Of a DNA stretch of 64,000 bases, positions 36,401 to 51,400 are shown piece by piece. The position numbers were made by a program, and so were the translations under genes. Positions within the stretch are counted from its first letter, which is position 1; each line of letters opens with the position of its first letter. The DNA is taken from the NCBI GenBank assembly GCA_020086605.1, contig JACBWW010000017.1, positions 12,228,126 through 12,292,125 of the forward strand, written 5' to 3'. The notes under the pieces are model-generated. The model did not search any database. It was not told the DNA's origin and saw nothing but the letters and a program-made list of their open reading frames with translations. Source of the stretch: Lanius collurio (taxonomy: Eukaryota > Chordata > Aves > Passeriformes > Laniidae).

Positions 36401-38880
36401 ATTTGGGCTTTTAAAAATGTATTATACAAGAAAACAAAAAAATAAGACATCATTGACAATTCTGCCTGTTGTGTTTCTCCACACCGAGATCAAACTTGCA
36501 GAACTTGTCAGCTGCCTGCACTTCCCAGTGCAGTATTTGTGGTCACCTTTATGAAAGAAATGTACCCATCACTTGTCTTCACTAACAGGATGGTATTTGT
36601 GCCTGAAGGGCAATAAAATCATTTTGTTATCATACCCCAAGTCTATAAGAGTATATTTGGTCCAGGAGCAGATTGATGGTGCCAGAGGCATGTTCAGTAG
36701 CCTCTCACATTGCAAACTCTGTGAAAATTCTTGATGAACCCAGGGAACTGCCAGTAGAAGCAAGCCAGAGAAGTGAAAGCAATAAAAGAATGAAGTGTAC
36801 ATTACAAACTGGCATGGAAAATCTTAACAGCAATTGTAATTGCCTCAGAATGCCTCATACCACCCACAGGAAAAAGCACATAAGCATCCAGCATTTTCTG
36901 CCACCATCACGCTGTCTCAAATTCTCTCAATACACTCTCCACTGGAACATTTGCCTCTGTCTTTTGCATAGAAAAGCAATGCTAGCCTCAGTTTCATTCA
37001 TCCCATTCCCTTATGCAAAACCTCAGTGTATTTTTGGCTGCCACAAAGTTGATCCATGAGGAAATATATCCTCCTTTTACAGACTTGCATTCCAGAAACT
37101 GAGCAAGAACATTCCTCTTCATTTTGTAAGATAGGAGAGAGATGGGGAGGGCAACCCCTGAGACCTTTACAGCTGGAAGAAAAGCTTTGGTGCTTATTGA
37201 TACCTCATTAGTCTGTGTTCACTACAAAATAGCATCTAAGAATATATCCAAACCAACAAGCTCAGAGGTCACTGTTCTGATAAGTAAATATGCAACCTGA
37301 ATTTTTGTGCATCCAAACACAGTGATTTCTCTGATGGATAAGGGGCATTCCCATGGTGTTGCTGTGTGCAAGCACAATCCATGGGGAAGAGACACGGCTA
37401 TAAAATGGAGAAATGGTTAAAACCCTGTGCAGTGTGCCTCTCTCCTAAACAATCACACTGTACTCACTTTCCTTCTCAGAATTGCTGCCTTGGGGAGGTA
37501 ATGAATTACCATTGCCATAAACCTTAATCATGATCAGATGTGCAAAGGGAAAGGCCTTGCTCAAATATCAAAGGGGTCTTAAACTGCCAAAACAGAGCAA
37601 GAGAGAGAAATCCTGAGAAAATCAGAGATGTAATTTATGACTGACCTTCATTTTAACTGGGAAATGTGTGGTCTTGAATGGCAATGCTCCCATGAATGCA
37701 TGTTTTGTTTTGTTTCAGCTTATTGGGAATCTTTGCTGCAGCAGTATTGATCTAAGCTCCCAAACAATGAGGCAGGGACAAGGAATCACATATGCATTCC
37801 AGAAACATTTTTCTGCACTGAACCCTTCACAGCAGTGACAGTGCCTGGCTTTGTCATCCCCTCTGCCACAGCGCTGCCTTCTGGGGCTGCTTCTTTGTGT
37901 TTGCATCATCGCTTGTCCAAATGACTCCACATTTTCTGCATTCTCATAACCCAGTTGTGTGGGGAAAAAAAGGTGAAGTAACAACTCTTCAATGGGATTT
38001 TGCTGCCACAGGACCAGTTGATGCTTGGATGAGCTCTCAGTCATTCAGAGTCCAAGCAGTATAAGAAAAGCCAGACATATTTGCAGTCAAATATAAAATA
38101 GCACCACAGTGCCTCAGCTTCCCATGTGCTGCCTCCCTTTTTGAATTTCACAGGGTAACATTTGGGGACCCACTGTGCTTCAAAAAAGTTAGATTAAAAT
38201 CTAGTTCCAAACTTGTCTTTGTAATGGACCCATAGTGCACACCAAACATTGGGGAAATTCTTTATTTTATGGCCTTATTCCAGCCATAGTTTAAAACAAA
38301 GATGCTTTGCTGCTGTCAGTTGAAGTACTGTGCTGGGTTCCTCTGGCTTCCCATCAGACACGCTGTTTTAAAGCAAGTACTCGTTTACATAATCTCAGAA
38401 TTACACTCTGAATTCTTTTTAAATTTCAGTTAAATATTATGATGAGAAAGTATATTTTCTAAATTCTACCTTATGTGTATGAAACTAATTTAAAGACCCC
38501 CAACAGATGAGTTTGATGACTGATTTAAACAAACTGATCTTTTAAATGGAGCTTTTTCAGGTAAACCCCCCTTTGGAGTTAATTGGATGGGAGTATTTGG
38601 GTTATTTTTCATCACTGCAAGATGTTTTTCTGCCGTACAAAGTATGTCCATTTTCAGTAAATACAGAGATGTCTGCAACAAATTAACTTCAGAGTTTTGG
38701 AAACACAGATGGCATTTATTGCACTTTCCCAAAGGGCTACATTTACTCTACAGAAAGCAGAGATTTTAGCTATTCTGTTATTTTTAGGAGTTTGTTCATC
38801 CCCATAATTTCCACTTCACTAAGAAGAGATAAAATCTGCTTTGCCGTTTATCTGCTACCAAGCAGGCAGATTAAACAATT
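33491..38880. other. Intergenic DNA, no supported gene
   Basis: No recognisable gene. Notable small items are a direct repeat with hairpin at 34.60-34.66 kb and a moderately GC-rich segment at about 35.63-35.96 kb that includes adjacent TAATTAG-type homeodomain words (ATTAGAGTAATTAGG near 35.82 kb). Frames up to about 128 codons (for example 36,673-37,059 plus) have no family resemblance I can name. Confidence 0.65.
34602..34655. repeat. Direct repeat with hairpin
   Basis: TTTGTAGTACTTGCAGAG occurs at 34,602-34,619 and 34,638-34,655. In the first copy TTGTAGTAC (34,603-34,611) can pair perfectly with GTACTACAA (34,619-34,627) across a 7-base loop. Confidence 0.75.
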
Positions 38881-38884
38881 CATT

Positions 38885-39410
38885 TTGTCACTCGCGCTGT
38901 GTTTCTGCCGCCTCAGGCATTTAATTCTAAAACTCAGTATGTCTGTAAGGGGAGCCGTGGAGATTCTGTGCTCGACAGGGAAGCGTCAGCGTTCGGTACC
39001 TCGCGGGTAGGCAGAAACTCCCCCGGCACTGTCTTTGTGCGCTTTGGCCCTGCCCGGACAGCTCGCCTGGACCGCCAGGAGGGGGCGGTCCTGGATTTGG
39101 GAAAACAAGCGTGAAGCCTTTCATAGCAGCCTTTGCTGGAGCTCATGTTTATGACTGTCTACATTTCTGGGATTTTCACCCCCATCATGTTGTAAGACAT
39201 TTAATTTAGGACACTCCCTGGAGGGCAGAATTCCTGCGACCTTTAGACAGAACGGGCAATGGAAGTACAGAGCGTGCAGTGGGGCCTGCGTCCGTCCCAC
39301 CTAATCACGGGCATCCCAGGGAGAGGGCCCGCTAGGAAGCAGGCTTGTCTTTGCTTCCGTCTAGAGACGATGGATAGTCATGGCTCCTCTGAGGAGCGAT
39401 TCAGCGCACA
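38885..39410. promoter_or_regulatory. Small intergenic CpG-bearing islet, candidate regulatory element
   Basis: A stretch of about 500 bp with repeated CpG dinucleotides (two clusters, about 38.89-39.11 and 39.23-39.41 kb) in an otherwise CpG-poor intergenic region. It contains GGGGGCGG GC-box sequence and a consensus CTCF core. Short frames on both strands have no recognisable product. It resembles an unmethylated distal element or a small promoter, but no transcript structure is visible. Confidence 0.45.
39075..39087 (+). promoter_or_regulatory. Candidate CTCF binding site
   Basis: CCAGGAGGGGGCG matches the CTCF core consensus CCASNAGRGGGCR at every position. It lies inside the CpG-bearing islet about 18 kb upstream of the WAC promoter. 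A single motif match is weak evidence alone; the CpG context strengthens it. Confidence 0.5.
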
Positions 39411-42400
39411 CAGCTGTCTAAAACACCACTCAGTTCACCATCCCTTGCTCCCAGGGGAAAAGATTCAGACTTTGCAGGCAATAAAACACAACATGTTTTT
39501 TGTATATATCATTGTGATGCTTAAGTCATTCAAAGTGAACGCTGTGAAGTAAATCACTGCTTTTTCACTTACTATGTTAGAACACACACAAGATGGCTTA
39601 AAGATGTAACTTGCCAGTAACCACCTGTTAAGAAGAGAAATATTCTTGTAGTAGAACTGTCATTGATTGACTGGTAAAATATGCAAATGAATCCAGGGAG
39701 GAATTCAGAAACTCTCAAGTAACAAAATCTTACTGAAAGTAAGATCAAGTTCTTCTCTGCTGAATGACACATTTGATTTAACAGTGTTTATAATAAGCAA
39801 ATGGTGAGTTTGAGACAAATATGGGGGCAGAGCAGGACACTGCTTCTACTTGGCAGAGCAGCAGGACTTCTCTCTATGCCCTGCAGATTCCTTTGATGTC
39901 TGGGATTCCTCTGGCCTTCCTGATTTGACACTTTCCTTGCTGTTTTGGGGATTGGAGAAAATACATATTAAATGTTAATCTTTTGCAACTCATTTCCTGT
40001 AGTACTGCATATGGCTTTAGGATCACTCATGGCTGTAATCCTAAAGGTGCTCAGCAGTGCAGTGAAATTGGTCTGTACTGCACAGGAACTTTTAAAGTCC
40101 TGATGGGTGCCTACCTGCCTGTGGAGGCACCTGAAGTCCTTTCACAGTCTGGTCCTTTGGCCACTAGCTGTTTCATTCCTCCAGCTGACTGATGACAGTG
40201 AAAAGCAGGATTCAAATCAAGTTTTGTACCTGTATACAGCCTGACTGCAGTATCTTGTATTGCTCAAAGGATGGTCTTTTTCCACAGGTCCACTTTTTTT
40301 TCATTTGAGATTTTTCTACCTGTTATATCTTGTATTATTTTGTTATTTCTCCTACTGAACAAATAAAGAGAATAGCTGTGCTAACTTAAAGCCATCCTTA
40401 GTCACATGTTCTCTGGCCTCCTCAAGGAGCTGCATGGCATCCCTCAAATCCTTATCAACAAGTCAGGGATGCAATGCAGTAATCTGCATGGATCAGAGAT
40501 AGAATGAGCTATCCCCAGAGCTGGTCCCACAAACCATCAGCATCTTCCACTTTCTCCCCTGGGAAGTTACATAGCACCGGCTGTGAGAATGGCTGCAAGA
40601 ACACAACCCACAGCTTCCAGTCAGCAAGAACAGGGGCAGATCACCAGAGAGTAAACACAAAACTGAGCCAGTTCAGAAATACTGTATGGATGGAGCCTAC
40701 ACTGCAGATTTAGCTACAAGCGCCATTGTGGGATCACACCAGAGGAGAGGAACTCATGGGCAAGAGGCCACTGCACAGAAACAGTCAGTCTGGACTCACA
40801 TGCAAGTCCCAGCTTGCACAGAATTCTAGACTTGCTGCATCTGTCCTCTGGCTACCAAGATGGTGAGTTCATGGTTCCACATGGTTGCTGTCATGGCCTC
40901 ACAAGGGTTTGCACAGCAGTCTTTTTGCAGGTTCAGCCTTTATTCCTACTAGCAGCACAGCTCCAGGGGGAAGGGGAGCTTCTGAGATGTTCTCATGCCA
41001 GCCTTAATCCCTTAATGCTGTGGCTTGTTTGGAATGATTGATGTTCACACAAAACTGAGCACTGCTGTCCTTTGTGGAGATGTAAACTGCAAACCATTGT
41101 TCACTTGCCAGAGTGCTCTTCCTTCATATTGCCTGTGACCCACAGTAGCACATACAGACAAACTTTCTTCTCAAGGCAACTGGCGAGCAGTGCTACGTCC
41201 TCGTTCAGTTGTCACTGACCTGTCCAGTTGGATCTTACACTTGTGAAACACCTTTACAAAAGTTTGCAGCAAAGCCACGAACTTCCATCTCTGCTGTATC
41301 TTGCTTGCAAAACTGGATGGGTCTTCTGATATGTTGCTCAGCAGTGTGTGGAGTATCAGGTAAGAGAGTGAGCTGCTCAGCAGAAAGGGGCTGTGCACAC
41401 TTCAACCCCAGGCAGCTCCCATACCTCCCAGATGTAGTACATGGATTCCCTGCCCAAAGGCATCCCATGTCCCAGGGCTTCATCTCTTGTGGCCTCAGAT
41501 CTCATTGTGTCCCACTGCAGAATAAGCTGAAGCACTGCTGATGTAGATGTGACCCTTAAGGTGGTTGGTTTCCTATCTGATACTCACGTAGTGGTTAAGG
41601 TAAATGTGTGTTTGCCACCAGAAGCAAGAAAATCATTGTCATTTTGCACTTGGGCAAAATGGCAATGGGAATTCAAAGAGGAAGCAGTCAGTATTTGCTC
41701 ATAACCTCTGCAGAGCTTATTTTCTCTTTGTTGCCTAAATCAGGAAAATCTTTTACAGTAGTTAGGAAAGGGAAATATTTCTTTCTGTTTCTAAGCATGT
41801 GAATCGGACTCACCACTGGCAAAAAGCTGCCCAGCACATTGTGTTCAGTGATATATAGAGCCTGCAACTGTACACTGCACCAGGATCAAAATGTGTGGCA
41901 GTACAGGAATCTGGGAAAGGGCCTAGCAGGACAGGAACCTGGGCTAACTAAGCCCCAGATGGATCCTGCTTTGTGTAAGCCTTTGTTTCCTTTCAAAGAA
42001 AAGGTAAGTTACACCAGTATTTCATTTCCTTTTTTTACAAATGAGAAGTTTCATGTTTTGAGGATATGGCAAACTTCTGATGAATAATGTTTTGATGATG
42101 AATGCAACCATTTGGGAACTGATAGAGATTGATAGAGAGAGGGGGATATGTCTTCCTTGGCAGGTATGGTGCCATACCCTACTCCTTTTCAGGAAAGCAG
42201 GTGAATGTGGGTCTGAACAGAACAAAAATTCACTTCAGTGACTTGTCAGGACTACCTATGTTTCCTGGCTGGTTATGAAAGCTCTTGCAGCTTGAGTGTA
42301 GCCACACTGAAATAGCATTTGATGGAGCTCCAGCCTGTTCATGTCAAATGAGCTCAAGATAAATGTCAGCTCATGACAAGTACGAGTGTTTAATTTACTT

Positions 42401-45400
42401 CTTAACTTTGAAGCTAGTGGAAAAGACCTTCAAGGGATATTGTCAATTACCAAATTTCTGTTAAAAGTATTTTACTTCTACAGCAGCATCTCTAAAGAAG
42501 CACCAATTGAAAGAAAAAGGGAGTTTTTTCTTTTCTCCTGATCACTTCTAAGTATTTATGATAGTCCTTCCACTTCCACTATTTCCACATTAACTTTATT
42601 GTTTCTTTTTTTTTGTTCTTGTGGTATGGGTCCATGACAGTAATTATAGAAAACAGCTAGGGGAATCTAAGTTAACAGGGAATGCTGAATCAATTTCATA
42701 TTTCACACAAAAATCCTCCTTTAGCTCTTCCTTGCGAGTGTTTTACAGCTATAAACCTGCCAATCTCTACACCACCATAATCTCATCATATACCCTTAGG
42801 GAATACTTTTGCCTACTGACCAAAAGATAAAACCTTCCTTGCATAAAGCTTGACATACATTGCCACAGATCAAGAAAGGATAAGAAACTTCCCAAGTTCT
42901 CATTTGAAAATTCCTTTTTCTGCTTGTCTGTAAAGATCAAGTACACAAAAGCATGAGACCCCAGCCTTCGGCATTTAGAGGACCCAGGGAAGTTTTGGTT
43001 GCCAGAAATCCTGTACTCCAAAGTGGAGCTTCTATCTTTGCAACTACTTTCCATTCCCATAAGGTACCTTCAGCTTTGTTGTTTCAGGAAGAAAAAAGCC
43101 TCTCTCGGTCCTTCTTCTCAAAGATTGTTCCAGAGAGAATGAATGTTTACATCTGTTTCTGACAAGTCTTCATATCTGGTGGTTGGAAATGTGGAAAGAG
43201 CAGCTACCAACTCCACTATCACAGCAGATTGTCACAGCAGACCAGGCATCCAGCCCTGAGCTTTGGCATGCAGTAGAGGACGACGGAAGTTGTTACAGCT
43301 GAGGCCAGAACAACCCAGTCTTGTTTGCAGTGGCAGAGAGGACTCAGGCTCACTACTTGGGTGGCAGGACAATTTCAGTGGGAGAGGTCCTAGAAAAAGC
43401 TCTACATGCCTGAAGCAAACCCTGGGAGAAATTGTGATGCCTCAGCCCAAGAGACCAATCACAAAAAGCCTGTTAATGTGCCTGAGTTTATGGGTACATG
43501 GGCATCATTTTTATCCAAACTTCTATTACCACACTTGCCCAGAGATGCAGCCACCTTGCCAAACTGAGCAGCTCCATGCTTTCTTTCCACCTAAGATAGC
43601 AGCAACTGTGACAACTTTCATTTCAACAGACACAGGTTTGCATAACAGCCTAGAGGCTGGGACTCTTTCATTGGAAATAAGCCATCACTTTAACTCCCCT
43701 CTCAACTGAAAAAAAACTAAGTCAACAGTTCCAATGACTATAAGTCAGTAGGATACAAAATTAGGTGGGAAGAGAACAAAGTCCACCTCTTTTTGAAACT
43801 ACGTCAGTGCAAGTCCAAGAGTAATATGGCCAGGAGGATAGGAAATGTAATTAAGCCATTCTGTAGTCCATAAATTAGGAATTTAGCTAAGTGTACTCTC
43901 AAAGCAAAAGAGGTGTGTTAGTCACTGCGATGGCAGTGTAATCTCAAGGCAAAAGACATATGGGAACTAGTCCCATAAGAATATATAAAGTTTTCAGCAA
44001 CCAGAGTTCACCAACCCCTGACCTGAGTTCATTTTCACTGACTGCATCCCTGTCCCATTGCCTGTGGGCTCTGCTTGCAGTCCATTGTAGCAGATTCAAG
44101 AACAGTTAATGAAAATTTTCAGGTTATTAAAAACAAAGGCTGAGGCCAGATGTAAAATGAGCAAATAGATCTTCTAGGTCACAATCGATCTTCATTTGAA
44201 ACTCTCAGATCTTAAAAATAAAATGCCTGAGAACTTATCTCCAAAAAGCCATTATTAAGGAGGAAAAATCTAAATGGCTTGTTACATAAAACATCCTTCA
44301 TGGAGCTCTGTTGTATCTCTGGAATTTGGATGGTGTATTTCTTCCAAAAAAAGACGTACTTTCTCAATGAGAAATCCTCTCCCAGCCTGTACCTTCATGG
44401 TAGCAACATTCTTGAACTGCTCCACTAGTTCTCATTCATGTGCTACTGATGAGTATGGAAAAGAAAAGGAGGCATGACAAACTTTCATCTTTTTTAGTCC
44501 CTGCCTGACTTCATAAAACTATGAGCCCTGTCAGATCTTATTCTACCTGTGAGCCTCAGGGTAATTCTAAAAGACTTTACAGTTCTCTCTTTGAACTTCT
44601 GCAATCATTTATGATTTATTTTCTTTTAAAAACAGCAAGTGGGAAATGAGTTGTCCCATTCTGATTTCCTCTGGCCTGTTGTTTCTGAGGGAGGAGGCCC
44701 CTTTTCAGGGGAGTGCAAAGTATGAGCTCCAAAACTGCCATTGCCTCTAATGGAGTGGAACCCCTGGAACACGCAGAATGCTGTCTGTGAGGGTATTTAA
44801 TGCAACATTCAGTAGTCATAGTGCTCAGAACAGCAGGTCTGCTTTTCAAACACAGGCTTCTGAAGTACAAGATTTACAGCTAATGCAGTAGTAGCACTGC
44901 CTGCCTGTTATTTGCTCTGAAATTCTCAATTGTGGTTAGCATGTGTCTTGAAAAATTAATTCTAGCTGAGACTGGGATGTCAGTGGAGGGACATGTTGCT
45001 CCAGTGCTGTGACTCAGAGGCTCTATTATTCGTTGTCTGTGGCAGTGGGAGCACAGACAATGAAAGCTGTATCTATGACAGTTCCCTTATTGAAGTGCCA
45101 TGATTATTGTACTGCCTGTAAAGTCATAGGAAAGAAACTCCCCAGGTTTCTTTTTCTTTCCCTTTTTTTTTTTTTTTAAAGTTCAGACATTTTTGAAACA
45201 AGGCATTCCTGCTTCTCGTAGCTGCCAGCTCCTGAGCACAAGATTCAATGTTTTACTTGCTATAAAATGCTTAATCAAAGCCTTCCCTGCTCTGATATAG
45301 CTGTTCCTTTATTTATTAATGTAAAAATACGAATTACTGAGCTCCAGCCTTGGCAGATAAGTGAAAGTGGAATGAACTTTCAGCTCTTTGGTTTCAGAAG

Positions 45401-48400
45401 GTGAGTAGATCTCTGGTGGAGTTTGCACACATGGTTGGAATAGTTCCCCTCGTTTACCCTGGCACAGCTCCACCAACTGCTGCTGCACTGCCCCGATTCA
45501 CACTTCCAGCAGCAGGGAGTTAGAAACTCAGGGTCCTAACACAGCCGTAATTTTTTCATATTATTTGTCCAGCTTACCTTTTAAAACAGAAAATTGAAAA
45601 TTGTATGTGAAGAGAATGGTTATTTTTCTCCTTGTCTATTAAGGGGGACTTGACTAGAGTGAGAGAGAGGAAGGAGATGTAAGTACTGCACTGAGGCTGA
45701 CCCTGGAAGAAGAAATTAAATAACAGTATAAATATCCTTTGCCTCTTGAACCAAGTCACACACAGCATTTCTCATCTCTTTTACATAATGCCCTGGCAAT
45801 AAGGAGATCCTTTTAACCTGGTTTCCCTAGGAAATGTAGCATGTATGTTCACACCATCTGCCCATCACCTCTCCCCAACCTTCCTCCTGCCACCTGCCAC
45901 TTGTCCGCTTCCTGGCGTGTGACAGAGAAAGTCCAAAAGGGAAACCTGGCAGCTGTGTCCAGGAGAGATGAATGCCTGGCCTCCCCAGCAGGGCAAAGGG
46001 AACAGCACCCAGTGGAGACGGAGCTCTATCAAGTGTAGCTGCACCAGGATGCCTCCAGATTGCAAGATGGGACCCCCAGGCACCTGGAGATGCTGCAGGA
46101 GAGAGCAATGGCACTGGGATGCAGGAAGGAACAGGGAGGGTAAGGGGTAATGGGAGAGAAATACATAGAAAACCAGCTTCTGTGAGCTTCACTGCACACA
46201 GCAGTGGAGGCTGACACCAGACAGGCACTAAACTAAAGAAAATCCCTTAAATAGACAGATGTGTTCTTTCCAAAGTATCTGCTAGTAAAATAAATGAAGC
46301 CAGTTAAATTAAGCTTCCATGTTAGCATCCAGCAGTACAGCTCACCCTGATTTACCAGTCTGCTTAACTCCAGTTAGCAATGTAATTCTGGCATTTTATC
46401 ATTTAGGATGGTTGATTTAAGTGTTGCTTGACGTACAGTTCGCTTTTAAAAACCAGGGAACACGAAGGTGTCTGCTCGCCTTTGGAAAAGGAAATAAATA
46501 TTAACTTATCTGCACAATGTGTGAGCAGATCTAGCCCTGTTGCAGGAAACTCATTAATCTCACATGGAAAATAAATAAACTAGGAGAGAAAAGGATGGGT
46601 GGGATTTCAACTTCCTCTATTTCCGTAAATCGTTATTTTACATGAACAAGTGCACGCCAAACGTTTTAAAGAGGAAAATTACTGCAAAGAACAAATAAGT
46701 TCATTAAATCTTTTAAAAGCTTTGCAGTGGAGGGATAATTTAGGGGGGCAATGGGAAAACCCACCTGTTAAATGCTGCCTGATAGTTCCTGCTATTAGAG
46801 CACATTTTCCATTGCCGATGCCATTGTCAGTCTTGAACCACCAGGGCTCACATTTTCCATGGCAAGTGTCTGCCTAAGGCTGGACACGTGTGATGCATGT
46901 GTGCCTGTATCAAGAATTGTCTCAGACTGAATGTAAAAATTTCAGCCAAAATGGTTTTGCTCTTCAACAAGTGTAAGTTTACCTCACATAAAAAAGAATG
47001 GCAACCTCATATTTAGACAGTCCCAAAGGCCCCATACTTCAGGGGAAAAGCGTGAAATTTGGCAGGAGTGCTTTAGCCACCCTGGAAATCCAACTCAGCC
47101 TGGTGAATTATAAGCCTCAACAAGATGAGTTTGGTCCTGATAGAGCTTCACAGCTTGGTGTTTCAAAGATCCTGCCTTCAGTGATTCTGTGCTAGTCTAG
47201 GGCTAACGGATGGTTTTCTTCAGCAAGTTTCTCCTTTAGACCCTGCTGCTGCTTTGGGGAAACCCAGAAGAAATAATCACCTAAGGAAGGAACAGGCTGG
47301 AGAGGGAGAGGTATCTAGACAGAGAGCATGGGGCAAGGGAAGAAGGTTGGGATGAGAAGCCAAAAATGGTGATTTAGCACAGCTGGTAGACAGGAGTGTA
47401 GCAGAAGAGATGCTGGATGGGAGAAAGTGATCAGAGGGTCTGTGGTCACTTTACCCACAGGCAATGACCAACATATGTGCCATAGGATAAAGCAGAGGTA
47501 GTTTTGTTTGCTGACAGGGGGCAGCTGACAGGACTGACAGGGCACTGACAGAGTATTTAACATTACACAGTTTTGAGAGGTGCAGAAAGCATAGCTCAAG
47601 CTCAGTTTCAGTCATGGAAGGATTGGAGTTGCAATGTATAGCCATATTAAAAAAAAAAAATTGGGAAATGGGTGATTGGCCCTTTACTTCCATAAAAATA
47701 TGACTCTGCACCTGAAAACAGCCACCTGGTCAGTGGTGTTCTTGTGCTTTCTTCACAGGTGGGATACTGTTCCTCAATGCCTTGGAAATTCAAATACTCA
47801 CCGAGATGCCTTTAATATGGCTTTAAATGTTGAACTTTCCCAAAGACAGACATCTGTGAACAGATTAGCTAGCACTTCCACAATCATCCATAGATTAGTC
47901 AATACCTCTTCAGTATTCTAGATCTGCTCTCACATCATTTGAAAAATTAGAGGAGAAACAGAGTGTACACTGAGCAATCACCAGTTCTGTCTGAGCCCAG
48001 GGGTTTATTCTCTGATCACTAAAGCAGCTTAAAACTGAGTCATTTGTATGGCATTCACTGCCAAGAGGCACCTGTTCCTTCAGATTAATCCATATTCATT
48101 GGTAATCTGGGATTGTTATTAGTAGTAATTTCTAATGTCAAAATATAGCTCTAAATATTATTCTTTCAGGTTTTATGACAGCCAGACCATTATGTGCTAA
48201 GGATCCCAAAAGCCATTAATCACAATCCAGATTTATATTTCTATAAAGATGTAAAGTTTAGAAAAGCATGTTTAGAATGTTTATGAGAAACAGAGAACTT
48301 TTAATTTAAGCTAAGATCTAGAGAGAATGCCAATTTTTGGTCATAGGATGGGTGCGCCACTAATTCAGACAAATGTCTTCCTGATATGAATACAGGCTGG

Positions 48401-51400
48401 AAAAGCAAATGAATGCCAAGTGTGAAAGAGACACAGCCAGCCTTGAGGGAGGGCAGGAACATCTGCAATCAAATTAAAAAAACAAATAGCATATGACCAC
48501 AGGACAGCTTTTTTACAGTATGTATTTGGCAGAGCAGGCAGGGGGTAGTTGAAATGCTGGTTTGGATGGCAAATACACAAGATTCAAATCTGAATCCATA
48601 AAGTTCTGTTGTGTTAGTTGGGAGGAAGGAATTAAATTTCATGGATGCAGATTGGGGGACATTGGGACAGCACAAGATGGAAAGGAAAGGAGGGCACATG
48701 GTGAAATGGTTCACCCCTGCTTTCACTCTGGACAATACACTCTACACCAAGTGTCTGTTCTGTGATTCCCTCATTTTCTATCCATACAAAATTTTGATGG
48801 AAGCTTTTGTAATGGTTTGGGTGCTGACAGACATTGCTCTCTCCCCTGAACAGACTCCTTGACACCTACTAAGGGCTGAGCTCTTGCAGTTTTTCAGTGT
48901 GGGGTCACCAATCTTGATTTTTTTCTTCTCTCAACTGCCTGTTTTCACAAAATTGAACTCAACTCTGAGTAAATTCAAATATAATTGAGACCTGAGTCAA
49001 TTCTGATTCAAACTTGGTAACAAAGCCAATAATTATTTAGGAGACACAGGCATCTAAGCCTTGACTCTTTGAAAATTAAGCAGAAAGGAAAAAAAAACCA
49101 AACAGAAAAAAAAAAAAAGAGGTAAAGAAACTAAAGAAACTAGACATTAAAAGATCTAATATTTTTTATGTACTGACAATCTGAATTGGGTTAACCAAAG
49201 CACATCAAATGCTAAAAGTCATTAGGATACCTTCAGATATCTCTTCAAAATCCTCCCCCTCTGCACAGCTATTTCAAAAGCTTCAGCACAGTGGAGGCTC
49301 TGCAGCTGTGGAGTGCAGTCCTTACACACAGTTCTGTGCCTTGCATTTGTTTCCTGCGTGCTGATGGGAACGGAACTGCAAGAAGCAGTTTTGAAGTCTG
49401 AAGTACTGCAAACAGTGAATCATGGCTTTAATGGATCATCTGTCTGAAAGCCCTGTCTCAGCAGTTTGTAGCTGTTTCTGATCAGAAATCATAATGATCC
49501 ATTCAGTGCATCATTACAAGCTTCTACTGCCATGAAAACTACCTCCCCAAAATACCGTACCAGTCAGCCTAAACTCACACGTTTGGATTTTGCAAACTGT
49601 TTGCAAAAAGGAGTCTTCTCCTTAATGCCTGGATATACAACATGAGCATGTAATATTCTCTGGATGAATTTTAAATTAAGTGATATGGTTTCATTTACCA
49701 ACATTTTGGGGCAGGAATCAGGATAAAAAAAATTACTTACCTAGCTGGTTGTATATGACTACATTGGAATTAAATTTTCTGTCTTTAATTTAGATGTTAA
49801 GAAATTAACTGAAATGAACTATACTCATTTTTGATCTCTATCTTGAGGATCTCTGTGAACAATACATCATAAATGCACTGTGCTGAGACCCACAACAGAA
49901 GAACTGGAACTTTTATTCAGGGTGCATAACTCTTTGATTCGGGCATAAATGTTTCTTTATTTATTAAAAGTTGGCCAGGGGAAATCAAGAATTCTGGAGA
50001 AGAAATTGCACATGTTTCCGATCATCTTGATACATGCCTGAAGAAGAAACTACTATTCCCCTAACAAAAACGGGTAATTAAAAGTTATTCTTTGTGACTC
50101 CAGAATTTGAAAATAAATCATATGGTGCCTAATTAATGCCTGTGTTAGTACTTTCATGTCTTTTTTCAGGAGTAAAATATTTATAGCCACATACAAAAAC
50201 AAGAAAAAGACCTAAGGGAACACAAACAAAACCTCACCACCCAGAACCTTAACTGCAGCATCTGCAAGCCAGCAGTCATGGAATACTTGATGAAGTGCTT
50301 AAGGCTAGGAAGGCTGATAATGAGATTTCTTTTAAGTTCACAGTGCTGCAGATTAAAGAGACATTGCCAACCTGATTCTGAAAGGAAATAACATTACATA
50401 GCACAAACAGGCTGGGGTTATTTTAATAGAAGAGTCCCTTTCATCACCTTTTGCTGGTGTCTAGAAAGACAAACAGGTATAGTAAGCAGCATACTTGGTC
50501 CACAAGTTTTCCCTCAATATTTTTGCATTTTATTTGTGTATTTAGTAACACTGCAGTTCTGATACTGTGTCTGGAGAGTGCTCCAGAGAGAAGAGTGGTT
50601 CTGAGCTCCCCTCAATCAGTGGGCAAAAAGCTGGAATTCCCCAAGGTACTACCTTACACAGAATATTCTAAATGCCACCTACACACAATGACACTGACTG
50701 CACACAAAGTGCTGACATATGTACAGCATAAACAACCTGGAACCAGATAGTTCCACCTCTCTCTCTCTGGTCTGTTCGGTGGTAGAAACTACCACATTAT
50801 TTGCTGCAAGATTAGATCCAGTATTTCCAGAACTACACTTGAATCATCAAGTTGAAGAAAAGCCAATCACTTACTTTGTCTACTTTTCAAATCTTTTTTA
50901 TAAAACTAAATCATATTTTCTGGTGCAGAAGCCTTTTATAGAGGGACTGTAACGTTTCTTATAAAACAGCATATGTGTAGTCCTATGCCTATCCCAACAT
51001 AATTGCTTCCAGGTGTTCGTTTGCAAAAATGTCCTTGAACAATTTCTGTTGGCCTTTCGCCTTCTAAATGGCAGCATAGTGGTAATGCCAGCATGTTCCA
51101 GCTGCCTGCATGGACTAGTCCAAATCAAATTCCTTGTTTTTCTTATCTCCTATGATTCTTTCTCAGCACCCCTTGTGAGGATAAAGACCATGAGCTGACT
51201 AACAGGCAGAACACATCTGGATGATGGATCTGTATTTAGAAAAAAAAATACATTCCAACAATATTAATATTGCACAATCAACCACTCAAACTTGACAGAG
51301 CTAATTTTGTAATTTTAACTTCTAGCATAGTTTTTATTTACAACAATGAATATTTATTTTTTTGGGCCTGGTGTGGGTATGAAACAATTTCTGAACCAAA

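Noticed and set aside
43263..43709. 148-codon plus-strand frame
   Set aside because: No domain, no family resemblance and no promoter or splice context; composition is that of intergenic DNA.
45827..46228. 133-codon minus-strand frame with several overlapping frames on both strands
   Set aside because: The moderately GC-rich stretch opens several frames at once; the product is Pro/Leu-rich without motifs.
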